A model generated the notes under the pieces. The model was not told the DNA's origin, ran no database searches, and worked only from the letters and a program-made list of their open reading frames with translations. The translations under genes were made by a program, and so were the position numbers. From Acidobacteriota bacterium (GTDB lineage: Bacteria; Acidobacteriota; Polarisedimenticolia; Gp22-AA2), in the NCBI GenBank assembly GCA_016202915.1, contig JACQNT010000227.1, forward strand, positions 1 through 11,213: DNA of 11,213 nucleotides, read 5' to 3'. Below are positions 1 to 6,083 of the stretch, piece by piece. Numbering within the stretch: position 1 is the stretch's first letter; the number at the start of each line of letters is the position of its first letter.

Positions 1-284
1 CGGCCAATGATCGGATCGTCCGCCAGGTACACCTTCCCCATGCCACCCTGGCCGAGCGTCCCGACGATGGTGTACCGGCCGATGCGGTCTGCCGCCGCTC
101 CCGGCGCCGGGGTCTCTCGGCCCGGGGTCTCCCGGGCGGGGGCCTCCGGAGCGCCTCCGGGAGCGGAGCCGGCATCCCGGATGCCTCCGCCGTCCGGGGC
201 GCTTCCGCCGACCAGGGCGCTTCCGCCGACCGGGGCGTCACTCGATTTGCGCCGCTTCTTTCCGGGCACCGGGTCCTCCGGCAT
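1..284 (-). CDS. Serine/threonine protein kinase, N-terminus (partial)
   Basis: Seen: a minus-strand frame opening at ATG 284-282 and still open at the left edge, giving 94 residues. Residues 1-66 are a low-complexity, Gly/Ala/Pro-rich leader with a basic patch (KKRRK, residues 9-13). Residues 70-94 begin a Hanks-type kinase domain: RYTIVGTLGQGGMGKVYLAD carries the glycine-rich ATP loop (G78-x-G80-G81-M82-G83). Known: this loop is typical of bacterial PknB-like kinases, which phosphorylate proteins on Ser/Thr; the catalytic Lys and HRD/DFG motifs would lie off the left edge. There is no signal peptide before the domain, so the kinase part is probably cytoplasmic; a transmembrane segment may follow outside the window. 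A good sigma-70-type promoter lies upstream at 358-329. The Shine-Dalgarno match is poor (GGGGAT about 9 bases upstream). An in-frame repeat sits in the leader. The family call is secure; the substrate is unknown. Confidence 0.9.
   Translation of the reverse strand, partial: MPEDPVPGKKRRKSSDAPVGGSALVGGSAPDGGGIRDAGSAPGGAPEAPARETPGRETPAPGAAADRIGRYTIVGTLGQGGMGKVYLADDPIIG
180..233 (-). repeat. 18-bp tandem repeat in the kinase leader
   Basis: Two adjacent 18-base units at 198-215 and 216-233 differ at one base (plus strand GGCGCTTCCGCCGACCAG versus ...CCGG). A third, degenerate unit at 180-197 matches at about 14 of 18 positions. The unit length is a multiple of three, so copy-number change keeps the frame. 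It encodes repeated Gly-Gly-Ser-Ala-(Leu/Pro)-type hexapeptides in the flexible leader before the kinase domain. Confidence 0.8.
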
Positions 285-328
285 GCGGGACGATCCCCGC
301 GCGAGTCCCTGTCGAGGAAACCGCTGCG

Positions 329-358
329 AATATAGGGGCCGGGCGAAGAGACGGTCAA
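329..358 (-). promoter_or_regulatory. Predicted promoter of the kinase gene
   Basis: On the minus strand, TTGACC (358-353) and TATATT (334-329) are separated by 18 bases, close to the sigma-70 consensus. This is the only AT-rich patch in the 264-base gap between the divergent kinase and E1 genes. The predicted transcript starts near 322, leaving a leader of about 38 bases before the ATG at 284. Seen in sequence; activity is inferred. Confidence 0.65.
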
Positions 359-513
359 GGCTGGAATGGCTGCCCCTCATGGCTTTTCAGCAGGCGAGGC
401 GCCGGCACGGCGGCCGTCAGACGGCTGGCGCCCGGCGGGCGTGTGTGTGCGATTTCCGGACCCTCCCGTTCCCCTCCACGGCGGCGGGGGTGCGGCCGAC
501 GGCGGTTGGGGTG

Positions 514-540
514 TAAGATCGAAGCACCGATCGAGGAGAG
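514..540 (+). promoter_or_regulatory. Possible -10 and ribosome binding site of the fused E1 gene
   Basis: TAAGAT at 514-519 could serve as a -10 element, but nothing resembling a -35 lies 16-18 bases upstream, so the promoter is weakly supported. The Shine-Dalgarno GAGGAG (533-538) is clear and is what fixes the start codon at 549 rather than the longer open frame beginning at 366. A GATCGA direct repeat (517-522 and 529-534) spans the predicted transcription start. Confidence 0.4.
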
Positions 541-548
541 ACGCCGGA

Positions 549-2588
549 ATGGCCGTCAGGAAGGTTGCGGAACGCCCGCCAGCGAAGGCCGAGGGCCTCA
601 AGCCGGATCTGTTCCTGCAGCTCTACGAGAAGATGCTGCGCGCCTACTACGTCGAGGAGCAGTGCCGGGTCTTCGTGCGCGCCGGCAAGTGCTCCTTCTA
701 CGCCTCGGCGCGCGGGCACGAGAAGGTCCAGATCGCCATCGCCATGCTCTTGCGGCCCGGAAGGGACTGGTTCTTCCCGTACTACCGGGAGAAGGCGCTG
801 ATGGTCGGGATCGGGATGCCGCTCGAGCAGATCTTCCAGGGGATGCTGTCCCGGGCCGGGGACCCGAACTCCCTCGGCCGCAACATGTCGGAGCACTTCT
901 CGTCGCGCGAGCTCCGCGTGGTCTCTCCCACCGCCTGCACCGGCACGCAGTTCCTGATCGCCGCCGGCACGGCCAAGGCGGTGAAGGCGGACGGAGGGGA
1001 CGAGATCGTCTACGTCTCGGGAGGCGAGGGCTCGACCTCCGAAGGGGAGTTCTTCGAGGCCCTCAACAAGGCGCAGCACGAGCGCCTTCCCGTGCTGTTC
1101 GCGATCCAGAACAACGGCTACGCCATCAGCGTGCCCCAGGCGCAGCAGACGTCCTCCGATCTCGTCGAGGTGGCGCGCGGGTTCGGGATGAAGTCGGTGC
1201 GGGTGGACGGGACGCGGTTCAGCGAGATGTACACGACCCTCGGGCCGCTCATCGCCGAGATGCGGCGGGGGAGCGGCCCGCTGTTCGTCGAGGCGATGGT
1301 GGTGCGGCTGGACTCGCACTCCTCCTCCGACGACCAGACGAAGTACCGCGATCCGGGCAACATGGAGGAGGCCCGCCGCAAGGACCCGCTGGCGCACACC
1401 GAGGGCCGCATCCGCGAGATGCGGCTGCTGAGCGAGCGGGAGATCGAGGAGTGGCGGGCCCGGGCGAAATCGGAGGTGGAGGCCACGGCGGCCGCCATCG
1501 ATGCCCTCCCCTACCCCGACGCGGGCACGGCCGCGGCCGACATCTACAGCCCGGACCGGGTGGTCCACGACGAGGGCGACCCGCATCCCGCCTCGGACAA
1601 GCCGATCACCATGATCGAGGCGATCAACCGCGGATTGCGGGAGGAGATGGAGCGGAATCCGAAAATCGTCATGTGGGGGGAGGACATCCAGGACCCGAAA
1701 GGGGGCGTCTTCGGCGTCACGCGCGGGCTGACGGAGGCGTTCCCGGGACGCGTGGAGAACTCGCCGCTGGCGGAGGCCACGATCGTCGGCCTGGCGCAGG
1801 GGATGGCGATCGGCGGGTACAAGCCGGTGGTGGAGATCCAGTTCGCCGACTACTCGTTCCCCGGCTTCATGCAGATGCGCGACGAGATCCCGACGCTCCG
1901 CTGGCGCAGCGCCGGCGCCTGGTGCTGCCCGCTGGTCGTGCGCGTCGCGGTCGGCGGCTACATCCGGGGCGGGCCGTTCCACTCGCAGACGCCCGAGACG
2001 CTCTACGCCCACACCCCCGGCTGGTACATCGCCTATCCGAGCAACGCCGCGGACGCCAAGGGGCTCATCAAGACCGCTTGCCGGATGGGGGATCCGGTGC
2101 TTTTCTTCGAGCACAAGGGGCTGTACCGGCAGGTGTACACCAAGACCCCGGAGCCGGGGCCGGAGTACCTGGTCCCCTTCGGCAAGGCCCGGACCGTGAG
2201 GCAGGGCGCCGACCTGACGGTGATCGCTTGGGGCCGGACCGTCAACATGGCGCAGCAGGCGCTTGGACAACTGGCGGGGGGCGGCGAGGAGCCGTCCGTC
2301 GAGATCATCGATCTGAGGACCATCGTGCCGCTCGACATCGAGACGGTCCTGGAATCGGCGCGGCGCACGGGCAGGGCGCTCGTCGTCCACGAGGCGCCGC
2401 TGTTCGCGGGGATGGGCGGAGAGATCGCCGCCCGGATCGCCGACGCCGCCTTCGAGTCCCTCGACGCCCCGGTCCGCCGGGTGGCGGCCAGGGACTGCTT
2501 CGTCCCCTTCGCGCCGAACCTGGAGGCGGAGATCCTCCCGAGCGTCGAGCAGGTCGCCGCGGCGATCCGGGAGATACTGCAGTACTAG
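549..2588 (+). CDS. Fused E1 alpha-beta 2-oxoacid dehydrogenase (thiamine diphosphate-dependent)
   Basis: A 679-residue protein joining the E1 alpha and beta chains that are separate in most pyruvate and branched-chain 2-oxoacid dehydrogenase complexes. E1 decarboxylates the 2-oxoacid on thiamine diphosphate and passes the acyl group to the E2 lipoyl domain in the cytoplasm. Seen, alpha half (about 1-340): cofactor motif GEG (159-161) to NN (188-189), NNGYAISVP after it, and the phospho-loop-like HSSSDDQTKYRD from His257. Beta half (from about 352): GEDI (Glu378 to Ile380), NSPLAEA, GGPFHSQTPE with the conserved catalytic-type His478, and a transketolase C-terminal domain containing DLRTIVPLD. 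The start at 549 is chosen for GAGGAG at 533; the frame is open upstream to 366 but those 61 residues look non-coding. The usual GDG is GEG here. No E2, E3 or lipoate gene is in the window, so whether the substrate is pyruvate or a branched-chain 2-oxoacid cannot be decided. Its stop overlaps that of the convergent TlpA-like gene. Confidence 0.92.
   Translation: MAVRKVAERPPAKAEGLKPDLFLQLYEKMLRAYYVEEQCRVFVRAGKCSFYASARGHEKVQIAIAMLLRPGRDWFFPYYREKALMVGIGMPLEQIFQGMLSRAGDPNSLGRNMSEHFSSRELRVVSPTACTGTQFLIAAGTAKAVKADGGDEIVYVSGGEGSTSEGEFFEALNKAQHERLPVLFAIQNNGYAISVPQAQQTSSDLVEVARGFGMKSVRVDGTRFSEMYTTLGPLIAEMRRGSGPLFVEAMVVRLDSHSSSDDQTKYRDPGNMEEARRKDPLAHTEGRIREMRLLSEREIEEWRARAKSEVEATAAAIDALPYPDAGTAAADIYSPDRVVHDEGDPHPASDKPITMIEAINRGLREEMERNPKIVMWGEDIQDPKGGVFGVTRGLTEAFPGRVENSPLAEATIVGLAQGMAIGGYKPVVEIQFADYSFPGFMQMRDEIPTLRWRSAGAWCCPLVVRVAVGGYIRGGPFHSQTPETLYAHTPGWYIAYPSNAADAKGLIKTACRMGDPVLFFEHKGLYRQVYTKTPEPGPEYLVPFGKARTVRQGADLTVIAWGRTVNMAQQALGQLAGGGEEPSVEIIDLRTIVPLDIETVLESARRTGRALVVHEAPLFAGMGGEIAARIADAAFESLDAPVRRVAARDCFVPFAPNLEAEILPSVEQVAAAIREILQY
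2585..2588. other. Shared CTAG stop of two convergent genes
   Basis: The palindrome CTAG provides TAG on the plus strand (2586-2588, end of the E1 gene) and TAG on the minus strand (2587-2585, end of the TlpA-like gene). No hairpin plus T-tract terminator lies between the genes, so each transcript must run into the other's coding region before ending. Confidence 0.95.
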
Positions 2589-3166
2589 GGTGAACCGGCG
2601 AGCGCCTGCCGCAACTCCGCGATGTCCACCTTCCCTTCCCAGCGCCTGACCGGACGGCCGTCCCGATCAAAAAGCACGGAATGAGGGATCGGCCCGCTGA
2701 ATGCGAACGCCTCCATCAGCGGGTCCTGGTCGCCCCGGTAGATCAGGTTCGCGTAGCCGACGCCGGCCGTGGCGAGGGATCGCCTCACCTTCTCCTCCGC
2801 CTCCGCGCCGTTCCCGGTCACCCAGGCGTCGAGCGACACGCCGAGGAACTCGGCCTCCCCCGCGGCGTACTCCCTGGAGAGAGCGGCCAAGTCCGGGAGT
2901 TCCTCCACGCAGGGGACGCACCAGGTGGCCCAGAAATTGAGCAGGACGCGGCGCCCCCGGCGCGCCGCCAGGGCGCCGCGGAGCGCGGCGAGATCCGCGA
3001 AGGCGACGGAGGCGACCTGGCTGGCGGCGTCCCGGGCCTCGGCCTCACGAAGCGCGGCGTCACGGGGCGTCGGAGTGGAAGGCTCCGTGGCCGAGCCCCG
3101 GCAGCCGGCGGCGCACAGGAGCGCCGCGAGACCGATCGTGGCAGCGAATCTGCGGGACTGCGTCAT
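2585..3166 (-). CDS. TlpA/ResA-like thioredoxin-fold lipoprotein
   Basis: A 193-residue exported thiol-disulfide protein. Seen: an N-terminal signal (RR, then a hydrophobic stretch at about 9-20) ending in a lipobox-like AAGC with Cys22 as the likely lipidated residue, then a Ser/Thr/Pro/Ala linker. The thioredoxin fold from about residue 53 has FWATWCVPC with active-site Cys83 and Cys86, and a cis-proline loop at SGPIPHSVLFD (Pro161). Known: TlpA/ResA proteins are membrane-anchored and usually reduce disulfides outside the cytoplasm, for example during cytochrome c maturation. Whether this one acts as reductant or oxidant cannot be told from sequence, and no cytochrome maturation genes are adjacent. 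The lipobox has Ala rather than Leu at -3, so anchoring is probable but not certain. No clear Shine-Dalgarno precedes the ATG. The gene converges on the fused E1 gene and diverges from the ureohydrolase gene. Confidence 0.88.
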   Translation of the reverse strand: MTQSRRFAATIGLAALLCAAGCRGSATEPSTPTPRDAALREAEARDAASQVASVAFADLAALRGALAARRGRRVLLNFWATWCVPCVEELPDLAALSREYAAGEAEFLGVSLDAWVTGNGAEAEEKVRRSLATAGVGYANLIYRGDQDPLMEAFAFSGPIPHSVLFDRDGRPVRRWEGKVDIAELRQALAGSP

Positions 3167-3204
3167 CGGGGCACGCGCCGGGCCGGACGTTCGACCGGGC
3201 GGCG

Positions 3205-3210
3205 ATTCTA
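3205..3210 (-). promoter_or_regulatory. Predicted -10 element of the TlpA-like gene
   Basis: Minus-strand TAGAAT (3210-3205) in the 71-base divergent gap. The predicted start near 3198 gives a leader of about 32 bases to the ATG at 3166. The best -35-like hexamer, TTGTAT (3230-3225), is only 14 bases away, so recognition would depend mainly on the -10. The same hexamer appears as a likely -10 at 6056-6051 (minus) and 9166-9171 (plus), which strengthens the call. Confidence 0.5.
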
Positions 3211-3225
3211 CAGCATGGACGCTGA

Positions 3226-3231
3226 TACAAT
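3226..3231 (+). promoter_or_regulatory. Predicted -10 element placing the ureohydrolase start at its ATG
   Basis: TACAAT at 3226-3231, followed by GCGCCC and then ATG at 3238. A transcript beginning the usual 6-7 bases after the -10 would start on or beside the A of the ATG, so the mRNA would have no leader. No good -35 is present at 16-18 bases; TTCTAC (3206-3211) is 14 bases away. The same 12 bases, TACAATGCGCCC, recur at 6078-6089 upstream of the metalloprotease gene. Confidence 0.55.
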
Positions 3232-3237
3232 GCGCCC

Positions 3238-4191
3238 ATGATCGCCCGGCACCCTTGGGGCGGCTTGGCCGATCCGGACCTCCCGCCTCCTCCGGACGTC
3301 GTGATCCTCGGCGTTCCCTACGACGGGGGGGCCTGCTACCGGCCGGGCGCTGTCGAGGCGCCGCGCCGGCTGCGGGAGATCTCCGGGACCTCGCCGGCGA
3401 TCTCCGAGGAGGGATATGTCGTCGATCCCTCCCTCCTGCGGGTCCGGGACCTGGGGGACCTCGCCCTCGATGCGGTGGGGACCGGGCAGGCCCGGGAGGA
3501 CTATTTCTCCCGCGTCGAGCGCACGGTGATCGACACGATGCGGTTGAGCGCCCTCGCGGGGAGGGACTCGTTCATCCTGGCGATCGGAGGGGACCACTCC
3601 GTGAGCATCCCCCTGGTGCGCGGCTTCGCCTCGCGGTTCCCCGAAGGGTTCGGCCTCATCTCGCTGGACGCCCATCCGGACCTGTTCGACTCATACGACG
3701 GATCGCCGCTCTCCAACGCCTGCCCGATGCGCCGGGCCCTGGACGGCAGCCGCCTGCAGCCGGGCCACCTGCTGATCCTCGGCACGCGCTCCTACAACAA
3801 GGAGGAGCTCGATTTCATGCGGGAGAAGGGGATCCGTTTCGTCCCCGCACGCGTCATCGACAAGGACGGCGTGGAGGCGGCGGTGGCGCTGGCGAAGGAG
3901 CGGCTGGCGGGGGTCGGCAACATCTACCTGTCGATCGACATCGACGTGGCCGACCCTTCCTGCGCTCCCGGGACCGGAGCACCGGTGGCCGGTGGGCTGA
4001 CGAGCCGGCAGATCCTAGACCTGACGCGCGCGCTGGTGCGGAGCCTGCCGGTGCGCGCCATGGACCTGGTCGAGATCGCCCCGCCTCTCGATCCGACCGA
4101 CGCCACGCTCTTCCTCGCCCTGCAGATCGTCTTCGAAACCTTCGCCGTCCTGGCCGAGAAGCGCAAGCCCCGTACCCGAGGAGGCGCCTGA
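3238..4191 (+). CDS. Arginase/agmatinase-superfamily ureohydrolase
   Basis: A 317-residue member of the binuclear-manganese ureohydrolase family, which hydrolyses guanidino compounds (arginine, agmatine, guanidinobutyrate) or formimidoylglutamate in the cytoplasm. Seen metal-ligand motifs, all intact: GGDHS (His120), LDAHPDLFD (Asp144, His146, Asp148), SIDIDVADP (Asp234, Asp236); also APGTGAPVAGG and DLVEIAPPLD with Glu279 at the substrate end. Odd: the loop that is normally SHAC or DHGT in agmatinases reads SNAC here, putting Asn160 where a substrate-binding, proton-shuttling His is usual. The ATG at 3238 is the only reasonable start: an in-frame TGA lies at 3223-3225, no Shine-Dalgarno precedes it, and a -10 element ends seven bases before it, suggesting leaderless expression. 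The gene stands alone, with no arginine or polyamine genes nearby, so the substrate is open. The superfamily is certain; the reaction is not. Confidence 0.9.
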   Translation: MIARHPWGGLADPDLPPPPDVVILGVPYDGGACYRPGAVEAPRRLREISGTSPAISEEGYVVDPSLLRVRDLGDLALDAVGTGQAREDYFSRVERTVIDTMRLSALAGRDSFILAIGGDHSVSIPLVRGFASRFPEGFGLISLDAHPDLFDSYDGSPLSNACPMRRALDGSRLQPGHLLILGTRSYNKEELDFMREKGIRFVPARVIDKDGVEAAVALAKERLAGVGNIYLSIDIDVADPSCAPGTGAPVAGGLTSRQILDLTRALVRSLPVRAMDLVEIAPPLDPTDATLFLALQIVFETFAVLAEKRKPRTRGGA

Positions 4192-4229
4192 GAGCCGCCG
4201 CCCGGTCCGAGGTGCATGGGCCGCGCCTC
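4181..4229. terminator. Possible hairpin between convergent ureohydrolase and M48 genes
   Basis: GAGGCGC (4181-4187) and GCGCCTC (4223-4229) form a 7-base inverted repeat that brackets the whole 36-base gap and includes the last codons of both genes. The loop is long (35 bases) and there is no T-run on either side, so it would not be a standard intrinsic terminator. It is the only symmetric element in the gap and could act on both strands. Confidence 0.25.
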
Positions 4230-5556
4230 AGCGGGCTTCGATCTCGAGGATGTAGTCCCTGATCTGCTGGGCGTCGGAGGCGTCCGGCTTCAGATCCAGG
4301 TAGCGCCGGAATGCGGAGAGGGCCTCGTCCGTCCGCCCCGCCTTGTAGCGCAGGATCCCGAGCGCCCGGAAGGGATCGGCGTAGCGCGGGTCGAGGCGCG
4401 ACGCCTCCTCGTACCGGGCGGCCGCCTGGTCGTTGAGTCGGCGCGCCTCCGCGGGATCCTTCGCCTCGGCGGCGCGCTTCTCGCCGATCTGGCCCCGGAG
4501 ATAATGCGCCACGGGGTCGTTCGCGGTCAGGCTCAGCACTTTCTCGATCTCCGCTTCCGCGGTCCCGAGCCGGCCGGCCTCGATGTTGAGCACCGCGTCG
4601 TCGCGGACCAGGACGCGGGTGCGCAGCTGGAAGTCGCGCGTGTCGGCCACCCGCGCCTCCCCGCCGGCGCCGCTGTAACGGGTCGCGACCAGGTCGTTCA
4701 TGCTCTCGATCCTCTCGTTCAGCCGGGGGTGGCTGCCGAAGAAGAACACCTCCAGCTTCGACCTGTCGCCGTGGTCGTCCTTCAGGAGCTCGAACACCCT
4801 CGGGGCGCGGCGCGGGTCGTAGCCGGCCGCCACCATGCTCGCCAGGCCCACTTCGTCGGCCTCCCGTTCCAGCTCGCGCCCGAAGCCGTTGACCGCCGCC
4901 AGGAACGCCAGCTGCATCCCCAGGCCGACCATGATGCTGCCGACCTGGTTCAGGACATAGGCCTCCCGCCAGTCCCCCTTCTCGGCCTTGGCCCCCGCGG
5001 CGTCGGCGACCAGGATGCTGCCGACGAGCGAGGCGATCCCGAAGCCGATCGCCTTGTTCCGGGCGCTGCGCTGGTACTCGAGGGCGTGCCGCTCAGTGGC
5101 GTGGGCGATCTCGTGCCCCAGGACGGTGGCGAGCTGCGCCTCGTCCTCCAGGCGCGCCAGGAGGCCGGTGTGGACGTACATCGCCCCGGTCGGGTAGGTG
5201 AAGGCGTTCAGGCTGGGATCCTTGATCGCGTGCACCCTCACCCTGAGGAGGTCCTGCTCCCTGGCCTCCGCGGGCACCAGCCCCCGGGCCACCTGGTTCA
5301 GGTAGTCGTCCAGGATCGGATCCTGGTACAGGGCCGCCTTGTCGCGCAGGCGCCGCTCCTCCTCCCTGGCCTGGTCCCATAGCCGCTCCTCGTCCTTCTC
5401 CAGGGAGAAGGCCGCCCCCTCGGCGCCGACCGGGGCGACCCGGGTCGGCCCGAAGCAGGCGGTCGGCCCTGAAAGCAGGAAGGCGGCCAGGACCAGGGAC
5501 GTGACCGGGACGGAACCGCCGCGTTTCCGAAGGGTCGACAGCCTCAGACGGGCCAT
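4228..5556 (-). CDS. M48-family zinc metalloprotease with C-terminal TPRs, probable lipoprotein
   Basis: A 442-residue exported metalloprotease resembling the BepA (YfgC)/LoiP group, which degrade or help mature misfolded envelope and outer-membrane proteins. Seen: a basic N-terminus, a hydrophobic segment at about 17-30 ending in SGPTAC (Cys34, possible lipidation; the box is not canonical); NAFTYPTGAMYVHTGLL (from Asn117); the zinc motif HEIAH (His148, Glu149, His152); and ELEREADEVG with Glu230 as third ligand. Two hydrophobic stretches lie between the HExxH motif and Glu230. Then comes GSHPRLNERI, and the last 100 or so residues contain TPR-like helices (PRYADPFRALGILRYKAGR) that may bind substrates. 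The ATG at 5556 is chosen because the signal sequence starts there; the open frame extends a further 104 residues upstream but lies antiparallel-free inside the preceding same-strand gene and has no family features. It follows the zinc-ribbon gene by 11 bases, so the two are very likely co-transcribed. Confidence 0.9.
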   Translation of the reverse strand: MARLRLSTLRKRGGSVPVTSLVLAAFLLSGPTACFGPTRVAPVGAEGAAFSLEKDEERLWDQAREEERRLRDKAALYQDPILDDYLNQVARGLVPAEAREQDLLRVRVHAIKDPSLNAFTYPTGAMYVHTGLLARLEDEAQLATVLGHEIAHATERHALEYQRSARNKAIGFGIASLVGSILVADAAGAKAEKGDWREAYVLNQVGSIMVGLGMQLAFLAAVNGFGRELEREADEVGLASMVAAGYDPRRAPRVFELLKDDHGDRSKLEVFFFGSHPRLNERIESMNDLVATRYSGAGGEARVADTRDFQLRTRVLVRDDAVLNIEAGRLGTAEAEIEKVLSLTANDPVAHYLRGQIGEKRAAEAKDPAEARRLNDQAAARYEEASRLDPRYADPFRALGILRYKAGRTDEALSAFRRYLDLKPDASDAQQIRDYILEIEAR

Positions 5557-5567
5557 GGGGGTCCCCC
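5557..5567 (-). promoter_or_regulatory. Palindromic intercistronic spacer GGGGGACCCCC
   Basis: The 11 bases between the zinc-ribbon stop (TAG, 5570-5568) and the M48 start (ATG, 5556-5554) read GGGGGACCCCC on the minus strand, a perfect odd palindrome. The G-run is the only available Shine-Dalgarno-like sequence. It could pair with the C-run of another RNA molecule, although a hairpin with so small a loop is strained. Initiation may rely on termination-reinitiation from the upstream gene. Confidence 0.6.
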
Positions 5568-6011
5568 CTATTTCTTCTTGAACAGGGCGTCGAAGGCGGC
5601 GCGGCCGTCGCTCGGACGCTCGGAGTCTGCCGGGGCGGGCGTGGCGATCCGACGGCCGGTGGCGTCGAGCACCGTCTCGGGCCGGAAGAACTCGCAGTCG
5701 TTGGCGGCGGTCTTGGAGAGGACGCGCTTCGGGATCGACGCCCGGCATTCGAACCGGGCCCCGGGGTCGAAGCGGACGCAACTCCGGCAGCAGTGCTGGG
5801 CCGCGCCACAGTGCGGGCACCGCGCCTTTGCTGCGACGCTCTCCGGGGCGGGCTGCTGGTGGCCGCACTGGAAGCAGCGCGTCACGAGCCGGGCTTCCCG
5901 CTCGACCCCCCGGAGCCCGCGGGGGCCGCGCGGCCCGTGATCCTGCTGCCGCTTCTTCTCCCTCTCTTCCTTGTACTCACTGTCGCGATAGCCGGGTTGG
6001 CGGTACTTCAC
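5568..6011 (-). CDS. Nine-cysteine zinc-ribbon protein of unknown function
   Basis: A 147-residue cytoplasmic protein. Seen: a charged N-terminal region (1-42) rich in Lys, Arg, Glu and Gln; a first four-Cys cluster, CFQC (Cys46, Cys49) and CPHC (Cys65, Cys68), arranged as a zinc ribbon; then QHCCRSCVRFDPGARFEC, giving Cys74, Cys75, Cys78 and Cys89, and AANDCEFF with Cys106; then a disordered tail ending FDALFKKK. From memory, the second block (HxCRxC, a later ECR, then a Lys-x-x-AN-x-C-x-x-F ending) matches a small uncharacterised family found in several bacterial phyla. I infer two zinc sites: 46/49/65/68 and 75/78/89/106, with Cys74 to spare. No enzyme motif is visible. The start is GTG at 6011, with AGGAGG at 6028-6023 (11-base spacing, rather long). 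It is the first gene of a unit with the M48 protease. Confidence 0.75.
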   Translation of the reverse strand: MKYRQPGYRDSEYKEEREKKRQQDHGPRGPRGLRGVEREARLVTRCFQCGHQQPAPESVAAKARCPHCGAAQHCCRSCVRFDPGARFECRASIPKRVLSKTAANDCEFFRPETVLDATGRRIATPAPADSERPSDGRAAFDALFKKK

Positions 6012-6050
6012 GGACGCACGAGCCTCCTGCCGGGGATTGAGGGGACCCCC

Positions 6051-6056
6051 ATTCTA
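6051..6056 (-). promoter_or_regulatory. Predicted -10 element of the zinc-ribbon/M48 operon
   Basis: Minus-strand TAGAAT (6056-6051), identical to the proposed -10 of the TlpA-like gene. The predicted start near 6044 leaves about 33 bases before the GTG at 6011 and precedes the AGGAGG at 6028-6023. A -35-like TTGTAC (6082-6077) is 20 bases away, longer than ideal. Confidence 0.5.
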
Positions 6057-6077
6057 CCCCTTTCCGGGGATTTCGAG

Positions 6078-6083
6078 TACAAT
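6078..6083 (+). promoter_or_regulatory. Predicted -10 element of the large metalloprotease gene
   Basis: TACAAT at 6078-6083 followed by GCGCCC, the same 12 bases as upstream of the ureohydrolase gene. The predicted start near 6090 gives a leader of about 97 bases before the ATG at 6187, much longer than that of other genes here. A -35-like TTCTAC (6052-6057) is 20 bases away and overlaps the divergent TAGAAT. Confidence 0.5.

Noticed and set aside
7..516. 169-residue plus-strand open frame opposite the kinase start
   Set aside because: It covers the kinase coding region and its promoter on the opposite strand and consists of Pro/Arg/Ala-rich low-complexity sequence.
366..548. Upstream extension of the fused E1 reading frame (61 more residues)
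   Set aside because: The added residues are Gly/Ala/Arg-rich with no family resemblance, and a good Shine-Dalgarno at 533-538 points to ATG 549.
417..2390. 657-residue open frame antisense to the fused E1 gene
   Set aside because: Same cause; it is a frame mirror of a clearly coding plus-strand gene, with repetitive His/Arg/Leu/Asp composition.
2769..4262. 497-residue plus-strand open frame across the TlpA-like and ureohydrolase genes
   Set aside because: It is antisense to one real gene and out of frame with another, and is Arg/Pro/Gly-rich without motifs.
4216..5382. 388-residue plus-strand open frame opposite the M48 gene
   Set aside because: Shadow of the M48 gene; no recognisable fold, and the minus strand carries HEIAH and TPR signatures.
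5557..5868. Upstream extension of the M48 frame (104 more residues)
   Set aside because: It overlaps the zinc-ribbon coding sequence on the same strand in another frame; the signal sequence of the M48 protein begins at ATG 5556.
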